Assembly: GCA_019188255.1 (NCBI GenBank) | Contig: JAETXT010000002.1 | Location: 3,968,001 to 4,032,000 of the forward strand | Direction: 5' to 3' | DNA from: Verticillium longisporum | Taxonomy: Eukaryota > Ascomycota > Sordariomycetes > Glomerellales > Plectosphaerellaceae | Length of the DNA stretch: 64,000 nucleotides | Shown: in pieces, positions 1 to 12,365 of the stretch | How positions within the stretch are numbered: position 1 is the first letter of the stretch | Layout: every line of letters begins with the position of its first letter | Position numbers and translations under genes: made by a program | The notes under the pieces: model-generated | Told to the model about the DNA's origin: nothing | What the model saw: the letters and a program-made list of their open reading frames with translations, nothing else | The model's database searches: none

Positions 1-3000
1 ATTTAATATATTTTATATATTATCTAGCTCTATTTATAAGATCTTCTACTTTAGATAGGGGTTAAGGAACCCTTAACTAGATATAAAAGGGCTAATAAAG
101 AGACTTAAGTATTTTCCTCCTTAATAATACGAGAAGCTATCTAAACTATATATAATAATTAATATAATAATCGCTTTAGCTAATTTATATAGATTCGCTT
201 ATTATCGATTTATATTAATCGAAGTATAAAGAGGTCTCTATTCTTTCTATATATTTAAAAGGAGCTTACCTATCCTAAGCCTCTCTATTTAATTTAAGAT
301 ATTAAAACCCGCTAGAGCTCTATATATTATATATTTAAATAAGCTTAGAAACTTAGAAAGGTAATTAATTAATATATTATCTAGGACTACGAACTCGACC
401 TATTCCTATAATTAAATAATAAATCCTAGCATTAAATTAATTTTATAATCGATATTATAAAGCCTTTTATATATTTAATTTATAAATCTAATTTATAAGA
501 AATTAGAATATCTTAGAATCTTATTAAACTTTATTTAATTCTAAATTATTATCTTTTTAGGGTTAAGAGGCTCTTAAATAAAAGTAAACCCTAAATAGAG
601 CTTCTCTATAGAGTAGTCTAGGCTATAAAACAGAAACTAAATAAATATATCTTAATAATATAGATTACTAGGAATATTAATTTACTTATTCTAGCTATTC
701 TACTATTCCTTCTATTATTTTCTTATAATAATTAACGATTTTAATAATAGAATAAGTTTTTTAATATAGATTATAATTACTTTAATAGAGATTTCTAATT
801 TTAAGCTATAAAATATCTTAGAGATCTCTATCTTCTATATTATTTAGAACTTAAAGCCGATTTTAATAAATATCTTAAATATAAATAGATTATAAATAAA
901 TTATAATTAAGTAATATTATATATATCCTAAATAATATAAGCCTAATAAAGGTAGAATTATTATATATCCTATATTAAATTAAACTAAATATATAATAGG
1001 AGCGCTAAGTTATTAGATCTATAGAAGATCGTATAGAGAGGAGGATCTAAGAATTCCTTAATCTATATAAATTAATTTATTATATAATTATTATAATAAA
1101 TATCATATCTACTTTAGAATAATTTATTAATTCTAATAGGACTATAATATAATAAATCTATATCTACTTTCTAGTATTAATAATAGGATTCTTATCTAGG
1201 CTTAATAGTTCTTATAAAGGAGATATTCTATATTATCCTTATAAACCTCGAATATATATAGAGTTTTAATTATTATATCTACTTTCTATAAAGAGTACTT
1301 CTTCCTTCTAAGAATATTAAGGCTTATTTTATATTTATAGTTTATCTTAAAGAGCTTATCCTAGTTTCCTCTCTTAATATATTCTAGGATAAAGATTCTA
1401 TTTCTAACCTTAAGAATATCTTCTTATATTATTAAATAGAATTAATTAAAGTCTTCTATATAACTTATATAATAGATTTATTAGAGAATATATAATTTCT
1501 ATCTTTTATATCTAATAAGTAATCTATCGATTAATAACTATTAAGCCCCTAGACTTCTCTACTTTAATCTTTATAATAGAATATATTCCTTAAAATGACT
1601 ATTTCTATACCTTAAATATAGAATCGAATATCTAGTAGGTTTATAATACCTCCCCGAATTAGAGATTCTAGCTTTAGGCCTTCTAGTTTAAGTTCTTTAT
1701 AGTTACTTTAATATTAATTAATCTAGACTTAATATAGGTATTAAGCTACTTCCTTTAGCTTCTTATAAACTCTTAAATCGCTATCTTTAATATATATTTA
1801 TAATAATTTAAATTTAATTTCCTAAATTAAATTCTATTAGATATTAGAAATTATAATCAGCTTCTATTAAATTCCTAATTATTATATACTTCTAATATAA
1901 TTATATTTACTTTTTAAATAAGCTTTCTAGTATTTAAATAAACCTAATTCTAGCTATTAACTATATCTATAAATTATAGATTATTAATTTAATATTATAA
2001 TAATTATATATATTCTTAAGGTCTTTTTATTTATAAAAGTAGAAGCTCTAATTCTAATTATTTAAAAGTAAATATAATAAAGGACTATAAAGTCCTCATT
2101 TAACTAAGGGTTACTATTTAATATAGTTTATATTAATTAGATACTAATTCCATATATACTTAGGTTTAATATTCTAAGTTATAAGAATATAAAGTTAATA
2201 TAATAATAATATAATAGCCTCCTAGGCTATAAATATTATACCTAAAACTACTACTAGCTATCTACTCGATATACCTTAATATCCTAGTTACTTATTTAAG
2301 GACTTCCTCCTTTCTACTAGGTATAAATAGAGTCTAGAAGATATTAAGATTCTCTTATCTATCTATCTTAGAGAAATCTAATAATTATTCCCTATTAATT
2401 AGGAAAAGAATATCTATATATTTTTAATAAAAGTATAATAATTAGGACTATTATATATTAAGCTAGAGATTCTATATTAATTTCTTTAAAATATTAAAAT
2501 AATCTATTAGAATTCTCTTAGGAGTTTCTTCCTACTTCTTTACTTATATAATAGGAATATAAACCCTATTATCCTAAATAAGCTATTAATTTAATAGACT
2601 ATTCGCTCTATAATATAGAATCTTAGCCTATATATTAATTAAATCCTATAATATATTATAGGGGATAACCTTTCGATTATAGGTCCTAAGTATATACTTG
2701 AAAATAATTTTCTTATTATCGTCTAGGATCTTATTTAAAGGGATATAATCCTTCTTCTAAATATATATTATTCATAATAATATAGGCCTTTAATTAAAGA
2801 GTCTTAATTAAGCTATTCTATATTAAGATTAGATTATAAAGCTAGATTTCGAAAGGGTAGCCTAGGATAATTAGCTTATATAATAGTTATATAATAACCT
2901 TAATTTACTCTAAGGATAACTATATTAAAAATAGATTTATAGTTCTTAGATTCCTAAAATAAAACCTCTTTTAGAATTAAAAGAAATAGCTTAAGTATCT

Positions 3001-3643
3001 TATAATATTTAATCTTATAATTAGAGTAGAATTTCTCTAGCTTAATAAAGGATTTGATATTACTTTTATATTATAAGAAGAGAAAATCGTTTATTAAATA
3101 TTATAATATAAATAAATTTAGCTCTTAGATCTTCTCCTTAATACCTTTAATAATATTATTATTTAAGGCCTTAAGATATTCTTTATAAGCTATTACTTTA
3201 TCTTTAAATATATCCTTTTATAGATTTTTATCCTTAATATTAAAGTAAATATAAATAGCTATTACTTTAATATCTTTATAATTAATTAATATATCGGTTA
3301 TTATATAGCTAGGAGATTTACTATATAATATCGTATTTATCCTTAATCTATTAAAGCTATTATTCTTAATTAGCTTAGTTTAAAGTAAGAAAAGAAGGAG
3401 TTTTCTTTTTATTTTAAATTACTTAACTCTTTATAGCATTCTAGTAATTCTTAATATTATAAATCTCTTTCTCTTTAATATTTATATTTCCTATATAAGC
3501 GTAAGCTTTCTTTATATTAAGATTAATAGAATATTCTATATTAACTTTCTATTCTAATTCCCTAATTAATATATTACTTATTATAGTTCTATTAAATACT
3601 TATTATTTATAGTATATACTATATTGAGTTAGAATAGCTAGGG
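1..3643. repeat. RIP-degraded AT-rich repeat DNA, family unresolved
   Basis: This stretch is extremely AT-rich, has no open frame above about 60 codons, and lacks CA and TG dinucleotides almost completely (none in bases 1-420) while CG dinucleotides such as those in tcgatt or gattcgctt remain. That is the pattern left by RIP, which changes CpA to TpA in duplicated DNA during the fungal sexual cycle. I translated parts of both strands by eye and could not recognise a reverse transcriptase, integrase or transposase here, unlike the regions further right. It is most likely an old transposon or several nested ones. It has no visible coding capacity. Confidence 0.7.
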
Positions 3644-3649
3644 CGGGGG

Positions 3650-3676
3650 CTATTACTATTATTATTATTATTATTA
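3650..3676. repeat. ATT trinucleotide microsatellite
   Basis: A short run of att units follows a small G-rich patch (ggcgggggc) within the RIP-mutated island. It is a simple repeat with no visible function. Confidence 0.7.
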
Positions 3677-3795
3677 GAGGAATTAAAGGAGTAAAGGATC
3701 TATATTAGCTAGAATAGATATTCTAATATTAGAGCTCTTATCTATTTAAATTATTATAAAAGGTATATAGATTATTATATAGTCTAAGCTTTAAT

Positions 3796-3936
3796 TATTT
3801 AGGTTCTCTAAGTTACTTAGATAAAGCTTATAGGCTTAATTAAGTTAACCTAAATACCTATAGAATTTATATAGGTATTTAGATTAACCTAATTAAGCCT
3901 ATAGGCTTTATCTAAGTAACTTAGAGAACCTAAATA
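3796..3936. repeat. Long hairpin, ~66-bp inverted arms
   Basis: Two arms of about 66 bp are near-perfect reverse complements around a 7-nt loop (gaattta). The left arm starts tatttaggttctctaag and the right arm ends in its complement. It lies just upstream of a copia LTR. A structure like this could be a foldback or MITE-type element, or an inverted duplication. Both arms have kept each other's complement despite RIP around them, so either the structure formed late or both arms were mutated symmetrically. No coding content. Confidence 0.85.
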
Positions 3937-3944
3937 TCTACTCC

Positions 3945-4232
3945 TATTAAACTAATATTAGGGGATTACCTAGGTTAATAATTACTATATAGGATTTACT
4001 AATATAGTAATTACTAGGGCTAGGATTTATAGCTCTTAGGAGTACGTAATTTATAGCTTACGTAATCGGTAAATTAGATAGGTATATCTAATTTACGTAG
4101 ATAGTAGTAATTTAAAGAGATAGTTTTAATAATTATTATAAATCTTATATTACTTACCTACCTATTTAGAGCTCTTAGATATAGCTAAAGTAATAAATTA
4201 GGGTTTATATTAATAGTAAAGCCCTCTTAATA
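3945..4232 (+). repeat. Copia family B LTR (5' LTR of truncated copy B1)
   Basis: This 288-bp unit recurs at 18,117, 25,308, 29,350, 32,611, 40,282 and 40,551. It starts tattaaactaatatta and ends gccctcttaata, which are the expected RIP products of TG...CA LTR ends. It is followed directly by internal family B sequence, so it is the 5' LTR of the copy running to 7,884. The 5 bp before it (actcc) cannot be matched to a partner because the other end of the element is missing. Confidence 0.8.
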
Positions 4233-7200
4233 TTAATTAATATTATATTTAATATAATATAGAATAGCTAGAGCTAGAGAAGTTAGGATCGATCCTATAA
4301 ATAGTAAATTTACTATATATAAGCTTATCAATTATACTTTATAAATAATTATAAGAGTACTATTTACTTTAAATATTTTAAGACTCTTATAAGAGCTTAA
4401 TAGTAGAGAAACCCTCTATTATATAATCTATAGGAGTACTATCTACTTCGAGTATCTTAGGACTCTTATACTTAAGATTACTACCTAGGCTATATTATTA
4501 GCTATTAACCTAATAGATAAAGCTTTATAGAATAGTTAATTAGCTATAATAGAGCTTTAATAAAATTAACGATAATAAGCTCCTTAGATTATAGTAATAG
4601 CTCTATAATAGAGCTAGAGAGCGCTAAAAAGATATAATAGGAGTTTAATAATATTCTAGAAGAACTTAATATATTATACTTAATATAGAAGGTTAAGAAG
4701 GGTCTCGATATTAACTTTATCGTTAATAGAATAGAATTACGATTCCCTAGATTATTAGATTTAGTATCTATAGATCTTAAGAGCGCTTAGATCTTTAAAG
4801 TAATAAGTATATATAGGACTATAAAGGGAGTTTACCTCTTAGAAGCGTTTATTAAAGACTTCTAGGGCTAGATTAAAGAGGACTTTAATTCTTATAATAT
4901 AATAATTATTTAAACGCTAAAGGTATATCTAATAGAGTATAGGATCCCTCTTCTAGGAATAGTAAATACTAAAATATTAAAGAGATTAATTATAATACTT
5001 TTATAGGAAAAGATACTTAATATAATAGAATCGATTATTATTAATTAGGATTTAGTATTCTAAAGAGTAAAGGAATAGCGAGACTAGTAGGATAATAAGT
5101 AATAATCTATAGGGAATACTTAGCTATCCTAAATCCGAAAACTATAAATAAGGAAGATAGATCCCTAATAGCCCCTAATTCTAGGGTTATTTAATTAATA
5201 GAATAAGTAATCTAATTAATAAGAGATTATACTTTAATTATAAAGAAATAAAACCCTACCCCTAAATATTACTTAGAATTTACTAGCTTAGTATTATATT
5301 CTACTATTATATAAATTAGTAAATTTATTAATTAATAGACCTATAATTAAATAATTTATATTATTCTAGAATAAGGAGAGTAATTATTTTAGAGAGATAT
5401 ATAATATCCTTAATAATAAAATATATATTTTTATAAACGTTTACGAACTATTATAAATCTACTATATATAGCTCTATATACTCTTCCTAAATATACTTTT
5501 AGAGTATATATAAACTTTCTTCCTAGAATATATGAACTAGAATATAGGACTCTATTAAATATATTTAATAATTAAATAATAATTTAATTTAGAGATTAAT
5601 AGAATATAGTATTATATAGATTAGAGCTTAATAACGTTCTATTCTATAATAATAGAAGCTAATAATATAAGAAAGCTATAAATAGAAATTCTTTAAATCC
5701 TTCTAAATAAGCTTTAATAATACTAAAGAATACTAAGGCCTATATTTAAGGAAGAGATATATCTCTATATAAATACTCTAAGGGCGGTTTAAGGTATTCT
5801 AGAGCTAAAGATTATATTAATAAAGCTAGAGCGATCTTTTAATATATTATCTATATAGTTTAAGAATATACTAAAGGTAGAGGAGAATATTAGAATGCTT
5901 AGGCACTTCTATACTAATAGACGTTATAGGAGCGGATATCGCTAAGCTAGTAGAAGGGGAGATTATAGAGAATAGTCGGTATATAGAATTAATAATTATT
6001 AATTATTTAGAATTCATAAATACTAGATATACTCTAAATTAAATTATAGATTAATAAAGTACTCTCCTAAGGAGTAATAATATTCGAAAGAGTAATAGAA
6101 ATATATATAAGAAGCGTATAGGGATTAGTAGAAAGGATATTATTAGTTTTTAATAATAATAGAACTTATTAAGAGCTTAGAATTAGATAATCCTATTTCT
6201 AATAAGCTAAGAGTAAATAATATTTTTAAATCTAATCCTAACAGTAAATTAATAAATATTTATATTATATATTTCTTAATAAATAAATCGTTCTAATATA
6301 GAATTAAGGGGAATAATCTAAAGGCTAAAATAATAGCTCTAATAGAATAGCTCTTTATTTAATATTAAATTAATAGTACTTCTATATAATATAATATTAT
6401 CTTTAATATAAATCTAATATTAATTTCTATAATAGGAGCTTTATAAATAAGGGCCTTAATAGCTTTAATATTAAGCTTAATAGTTAATAAATAAGGAATA
6501 GGGGCTAGAATAAGATTTAGGATAGGAAATCCTATTTCTATAATAGAGGAGATTACTATTCTAATATTAATTAGGAGAATTACGTTCTATATTATCCTAA
6601 TAGATACCCTATTCCTACTTTATATTAAGGATATAGACGATCTTAGAATCTATTTAGATAATATATATAATAAGCTAATAAAGTATATTAAGGAGATCTA
6701 GGAGTATATACTTATTTTTCATAAATAGGGCTATTTATAGTTCTTCCTAGATATAAAGACCTATATTAGTTCTAGGATTATATATATAATAGGGATAGAG
6801 AGTAATAGAATAGTATTTTTAATAGAAATAGAGCTCTAATATCTTTATAAGCAATTTAATTATTTATCTATAAAGAAGCTATAGAACTTACTCTAGAGAG
6901 TAGACTAGAACGTAAATTAGGACGCTCTAGAGCTAATAAACTACTTCTATTATTATTATTAGATTAAAGGGAAATCTCTATAATACTTTAAATTTACTTT
7001 AAAGTTAAATATTAACTTTAATTATAAGATTTTAATCGATATTATATATTTAGATAGAAAGCCTATTCTTTATATAATTAATATAAATATAGGATTCTAA
7101 TTTATAACTTTTATTCTTAATTTTATAGCTTATATAATATAGGAAGCTCTTAAGAGGTATTAATTAGATATATACTTTAAGCCTCTAGATATTATAATTA

Positions 7201-7884
7201 TTAATACTAGAATAAACTTTACTTTTATAGAGTTTAGGGTAGAAGTATACTTCCTAAGTATAACCTACTATTAGATCCCTATAGAGGCCTATTAATTAAT
7301 CGGTAAAGTTAAGAGCTATTATAAGCTAATATATAGAGTATATAAGATCTTAAAAATAGAGTTTTATAATATAAGCCTAGAATTACTACTTTAAGGAGCT
7401 ATAAAGGTAGTAAACGATACTACTAGGCTTAATAGATTAATACTTATATTATTTATATTTAGGGCGATATTTAGGATTATTATTAATTTAATACCTATTA
7501 CGACCTAAGTATAGCGCGCTAAAGCGGTTAATAAGGTAATAGCGGAGCTTTAGCGAATAGTTATTAAATAGAAGGTTAATAATGCTCTTAATACCTATAA
7601 TAGACTAAATATTAAATAGTTATTATTAAGATCGCTAGAGCTAGGAAGTAATATTCTTATATTCTAAAAGTAGGAGAAATAGATTAATCCCTATAAGATT
7701 ATATCGGTTTCTAATATAATAATTATAATCGAAATAATTAATAGCCTAATAGAGTTTAGAGGAATATATATTAAGCTATATAATAGATTATTAGATTAAT
7801 AGATTAGGGAGATAATAGTAATTCGAACTCTAGAGACCCTAGAACTATTTAAATATTTAGAGCTAATTCTATTATATTAATATA
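4233..7884 (+). mobile_element. Ty1/copia family B relic, 3'-truncated (B1)
   Basis: The internal region is colinear with 18,406-22,056 and covers the gag-like part and most of the integrase. Reading through stops in the better preserved copy gives phrases typical of fungal copia integrases (a KVKSYYKLIYRAYEIL-like stretch and a later NPYKVI-like stretch). Stops are everywhere, largely TAG/TAA from CAG/CAA, as expected from RIP. The copy stops at the TA where Fot-like copy 1 begins; the RT and RNase H parts expected next are not on the other side of that transposon. Confidence 0.75.
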
Positions 7885-7930
7885 ACGTAATCCACAAGCG
7901 AGTGGTTCACCCAAGCGAGTGGTTCACTTC
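7885..7930 (+). repeat. Left TIR of Fot-like copy 1
   Basis: The 46-bp terminal inverted repeat holds two direct copies of a 15-mer, aagcgagtggttcac, separated by cc. Repeated motifs inside a TIR are candidate transposase binding sites; that role is inferred. Confidence 0.9.
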
Positions 7931-7982
7931 GCCCGGGCCCACGACCTACACCTGAATTCTACAGATTCCACCTCCGCCCGCG

Positions 7983-9098
7983 ATGGAGACTCTTTCAAAA
8001 GAAGGTCAATTATTCCTTGCTATCCAAGCTATGGACAATGACCCGAACCTAAGCGCCCGGAGTGCTGCGAGGATCTACACCGTCCCCTTAACGACGCTCC
8101 TCCGACGCCAGAAGGGCAAACCCTCCCGACGCGAAAGCCCGCCCAATTCTGCCAAATTAACAGTACTAGAAGAGAAAACTATTGTCGAATATATCCTTGA
8201 CCTAGATGCGCGATCTTACCCTCCCCGGTTGGGTGAGGTCGGAGATATGGCGAATCGCCTGCTTGCCGACCGTGACGCGCCACGCGTCGGGAAGAACTGG
8301 GCCGCAAACTTCGTCAAACGGCAACCAGAGCTCCGGACGCGTTTCTTTCGCAAGTACGACTACAAGAGGGCCCAATGCGAAGATCCGGACGCGATAAACG
8401 CGTGGTTCCGCCTCGTGCATAACATGATCGCCAAGTACGGCATCCAAGAGGCTGACATGTACAACTTTGACGAGACCGGCTTCCAGATGGGCGTTATCGC
8501 CAACGGAATGGTCGTGACCAGTTCGGAAAGACGGTCCAATGTGAAGATGAGGCAGCCAGGCAACCGGGAATGGGTTACGGTGATCCAGGGCGTTGGCGCG
8601 TTGGGTTTCTCCGTCCCGCCGTTCATCGTGGTTTCGGGCAAGTACCACCTCTCGAGCTGGTACCAGGACGACGCGATTTCTCGCGACTGGAGAATCGCAA
8701 CATCTCCAAACGGCTGGACGACGAATGATATTGGTCTGGAATGGATTCGGCATTTTGACAGGCATACAAAGTCCCGTACTTCGGGCGGTTATCGCCTACT
8801 GATCCTGGATGGCCACGAAAGTCACCACTCGGTCGACTTCGAACTCTACTGCAAGGAGAACAACATCATCACACTCTGTATGCCTCCTCATTCGTCACAT
8901 CTACTCCAGCCTCTCGATGTTGGGTGTTTTGGCCCACTAAAGAAAGCATACGGTCGGCAAATCGAGGATAGGATGAGGGCGGGTACAACGCACATCAGCA
9001 AAGAGGACTTCTTCCCGGCGTTTTCGGCTGCATTTCAGCAAGCAATGACAGAAAAACATCCAGGGAGGCTTTCGAGGAGCGGGGCTTGTCCCCCATAA
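7983..9098 (+). CDS. Fot1/pogo-family transposase, DDE part (copy 1, frameshifted at 3' end)
   Basis: The product would cut and rejoin the element's own TIRs at TA targets. Visible parts in order: an N-terminal psq-type helix-turn-helix (about residues 5-45), a CENP-B/Tc5-type DNA-binding region (about 60-130) and a DDE_1 catalytic core with D163 (in NFDETG), D276 (in LILDGHE) and D312 (in QPLDVG). The 35 residues between the last two aspartates give the DD35D signature of the group. The frame follows copy 2 exactly up to AMTEK (residue 358), where the A-run is one base shorter, so 13 unrelated residues follow before a stop. The C-terminal region is in another frame from 9,127. All catalytic residues are kept; whether the truncated protein works is unknown. 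Confidence 0.9.
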   Translation: METLSKEGQLFLAIQAMDNDPNLSARSAARIYTVPLTTLLRRQKGKPSRRESPPNSAKLTVLEEKTIVEYILDLDARSYPPRLGEVGDMANRLLADRDAPRVGKNWAANFVKRQPELRTRFFRKYDYKRAQCEDPDAINAWFRLVHNMIAKYGIQEADMYNFDETGFQMGVIANGMVVTSSERRSNVKMRQPGNREWVTVIQGVGALGFSVPPFIVVSGKYHLSSWYQDDAISRDWRIATSPNGWTTNDIGLEWIRHFDRHTKSRTSGGYRLLILDGHESHHSVDFELYCKENNIITLCMPPHSSHLLQPLDVGCFGPLKKAYGRQIEDRMRAGTTHISKEDFFPAFSAAFQQAMTEKHPGRLSRSGACPP

Positions 9099-9126
9099 CC
9101 CGGAAACAGTCCTGTCAAAGCTGGAT

Positions 9127-9636
9127 GTGAGGTTGAGGACGACGACGCCTCCGGGGACGTCCCACGGGGAGCGTGATTCTTGGGTCTCTAAGACGCCCAC
9201 TAACCTGCTCGAGGCAGGTTCCCAGACTGACTTCATCAAAGGGCGAATCTCACGCCACCAGGGAAGCTCCCCAACGTCAATTTTAGATGCTGTTGACTAT
9301 CTTGCGAAGGGGACGCGGGGTGTTATGCACCAGATCGCTCTTTTGAAGTCAGAGGTTATGATCCTTCGAGAGGAAAATGCTACACTAAGCCGACGCCGGA
9401 GGGCCAAAAAGCTACGTCTCCGGGAAGGAGGAAGCATGGCTGTAGGCGAGGGACAGGACAAGATTGCTCAGAAGGAAGTAGATATCCAGATAAAAGAGGA
9501 AACGCTGCAGAACCCGGGTCCCGCGTCGTGGTCCCAGCCGAAGAAACGATGCTGTAGCGTATGCGGGAAGACCGGCCACAACGCGAGAACTTGTCAGGTA
9601 GCTATCTCATCGTCTGCAAAAGACGAGGAGGAGTGA
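9127..9636 (+). pseudogene. Transposase C-terminal part in a shifted frame (copy 1)
   Basis: This open frame of about 169 codons has no ATG at its start (it begins at GTG) and reads as the natural continuation of the transposase: its frame is already open upstream and gives a GLVPHNPE-like stretch before position 9,127. It contains a leucine-rich, possibly coiled-coil segment (about residues 66-98 of this frame) and a CCHC zinc knuckle, C143-x2-C146-x4-H151-x4-C156, a known C-terminal feature of many fungal Fot1-type transposases. It is not a separate gene. The product is identical to that of copy 2. Confidence 0.8.
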
Positions 9637-9697
9637 TTTTAATTGATTTACGGCGTTTGGGTTGAGGTTTTCCTCGGAATGTTTGTCGGGTCGGGGT

Positions 9698-9743
9698 GAA
9701 GTGAACCACTCGCATGGGTGAACCACTCGCTTGTGGATTACGT
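9698..9743 (-). repeat. Right TIR of Fot-like copy 1
   Basis: Reverse complement of the left TIR with one mismatch: the inner 15-mer begins atgcg instead of aagcg. The same mismatch is present in the corresponding TIR of copy 2. Confidence 0.9.
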
Positions 9744-9890
9744 TAATAGTTCTATAAAGTCGTATAAAGATTATACTATTATATAGCTCCGCCTTTTATC
9801 TCTCTAATTATATAAGTATTAACATAGTTTAGCTTTTATTTTAGCTATTAGGAGGGTTATAAGACCCTATCTCCTATATAATATAATAAA
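9744..9890 (-). repeat. Repeat E fragment, truncated by Fot-like copy 1
   Basis: Immediately outside the right TIR the sequence matches the reverse complement of repeat E (compare 12,366-12,530 and 14,850-14,990), beginning in the middle of that repeat at a TA. The missing part of the repeat is not on the left side of the transposon, where copia B is found instead. Confidence 0.7.
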
Positions 9891-12365
9891 GTTAAAGAAT
9901 TAGGGGATTATTATCTATATTAAGCTAATATTATATAAATAAAGATATTTAAATAGGTTAATATATTTCTAATTATCGGGATAGTATTACTCCTATAGAG
10001 GCTAGGCTATTATTATAATTATAGCTATTTAGATTAAAGAGTAATCGATAGAATATATCTATAATATATTATTTATATAATTTCTTATAGAAAAGTATAT
10101 TTCCTAGGGTAATTATTCTAATTCTAGATTCTTCCTTAATTATAAACTTTCTTATTAACTCTTCTAAGGTCGTTATCCTTAAATTCTATTACCCGATTAA
10201 GAAAGAGGATTATAATCTCCTTAATCTATTATTAATTTCATTTATAGAAGCCCTTATATTGTAATTATTATACCTTTTAATTAGTATTTCGGGAATTAAT
10301 AAATTAATATCTTTAATAATTACTCTTTTATATATTTTTCGCTAATCTTCTATTATTTAAGGGAATTAGTCTAATTTAAATATTTATTAGGTTAATACTT
10401 TTATAAAGCTATTCTTAATTATTTATTATTCTACTTAAATATAAACTATAATAGGGGATAATATAGGATTCTATTATAAGATTCTATTATATTCCAAGCT
10501 AAGCTACTTTTCTCCTATTATTAATAGGGTATTTCTAAGAAACGCTTTAATTTATAATAAAAAATCGGAACGTTTCTAAGTATTAATTTAGCGCTTTAAG
10601 GAATAAGCGGACTATTATAATTCCTAAAGAGGCCTTCTTAATAAGGATTCTTTAAAGCTTATAAGGAGCTTTTTACTCTATAAATAATATAATATATAAT
10701 CGGTTTAGCTTATTTAGATTAAATATTACTATTTAAGATAATTATAATTATAGGGATTAATAATCTTAGATCTTAAATAGTTTATTTAAAGTATTATATT
10801 AAGATAGCCTCCTCTATTAGGAGGGTCCTTAATAATTCTCTATATATTATTCCTCTTAGTTATATAATTAGGAATCTTCTTAATCGGTAATTACGGTTCT
10901 ATAATTACTATACTATAATATCCTAATAGTAATCCCTATATTATAATTATTAAAGGGAATTATATAATAGTAATTACTAGTCTATAATTATATATTAAGG
11001 GTATATAATTACTTATATATTATACTCGTAATAATAAATAATTATATATTATTATATACTTATAAATTAAGAGATTAAATATCTTTATAATAAGAATATA
11101 GTATTAAGCTAGTATTATAGAATTAGAAAAGTATAATTTAGACTTATAGGGATTATAATATAAGCTAATAGGTAAGACTAGAACTCTTAGAGGGAGGTCA
11201 ATACTTAGATAATAGAAGGAATATATTAAAAACCGAATATAGCGACTCGCTCTATATTAGAGAAATAAAGCTATTATATTTATAGAAAGAGTAATTATAA
11301 TATAAGAATTTATTAAATAAGTATATTAGAATTAGATTAGATTAAAACTTATTTATTACTATTATTTAATAGTAATTAATAGGGGGGTATAATATTTTAA
11401 TTATAGGGGTATAACCTTAAGGGGGTATAACTTTTCTAGTATAGTTATTAATTAAGAATATTATTATTAATATATAATTATACCTTTACTTCTAATAAAG
11501 GTACTCCCTTCCTAGGACCCTTTTCTTATCTAATATATATTAATATATTAATACTTTATAATTATTTATATTATATTAACGATTATTATTAGAATATATT
11601 AATTTCTAAGATAAACCTATTTAAGTAATAGATCGGTCTCTATAAAAGGTATAACTCTAGCCCTGATAATTTTATATTCTATAAAAAACGATAATATATT
11701 AGCGAACCGATTAAGCCCCTTTTACTATATATATTAAATTAACTAAATACTATAATTAATATGATAATAAGTATTAGAAAATATTATAATCTCGGAGATA
11801 AAGATATATTTAATAACCTCTTCATTTATTATCCTTAGATATTCTTAACCTTCCTTCGACCTTATAGCTTATAAGGACTTTACGAACTTATAATAGATAT
11901 ATACTATAATTATAAGATCTACCTCTAGAATTAATTTCCCCTAAGACGATTACGATAATAGCGAATATAAGTACCTATCTTAGGCCCCGAAATCGATCTT
12001 CTATTATCGTATTCCCTATTATAATTAGCTTAGCTACCTTTAATTATTATAAAAGCTAAATTCTGATCTATAATTAACCTAATATAGGAGGTTATAAAAG
12101 AAGGCTAAAGGCTTATTAACGATTTAATAAAATCCTATAAGTAAATATATATATAGTAAGAGCGATAAGGCTAATTATTATTTAGCTTAGATATCTATAA
12201 ATCCCTTCTATTATACTCTCTATTATATTCCTAACCTTAAATATTATTAAATAATATATTATTAAAGTTAATAATCCTAGAAGTATCCCTTATTTAATAT
12301 TATTCTTTACTAATATTTACTATAATTCCTAATCCTTTTATTCTAAATAATACTATATTTATAAT
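9891..12365. repeat. RIP-degraded AT-rich DNA, family unresolved
   Basis: The same near absence of CA and TG as in the rest of the island, with stops in all frames. I translated parts of both strands and recognised no conserved retrotransposon or transposase motif. A patch at about 11,380-11,440 has repeated ggggtata and aggggg stretches. It is probably one or more old transposons; nothing functional is visible. Confidence 0.6.

Larger units (their letters stand above)
7885..9743 (+). mobile_element. Fot1/pogo-like DNA transposon, copy 1
   Basis: This is a 1,859-bp class II element of the Tc1/mariner superfamily, Fot1/pogo branch. It has 46-bp terminal inverted repeats (one mismatch) starting acgtaatccac, and a TA dinucleotide directly outside each end (7,883-7,884 and 9,744-9,745). 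Inside is a transposase with a DD35D triad. Its base composition is normal and rich in CA and TG, while everything around it is RIP-saturated. It appears to differ from copy 2 by a single base, an A6 run shortened to A5 near 9,052. The left flank is copia B and the right flank is repeat E, so the flanks do not reconstitute one target. Confidence 0.95.

Noticed and set aside
8202..8765. Open frames antisense to the Fot transposase (187 codons; repeated at 28,209-28,772)
   Set aside because: They are the complement of a strongly supported transposase and have no family resemblance; identical in both copies only because the elements are.
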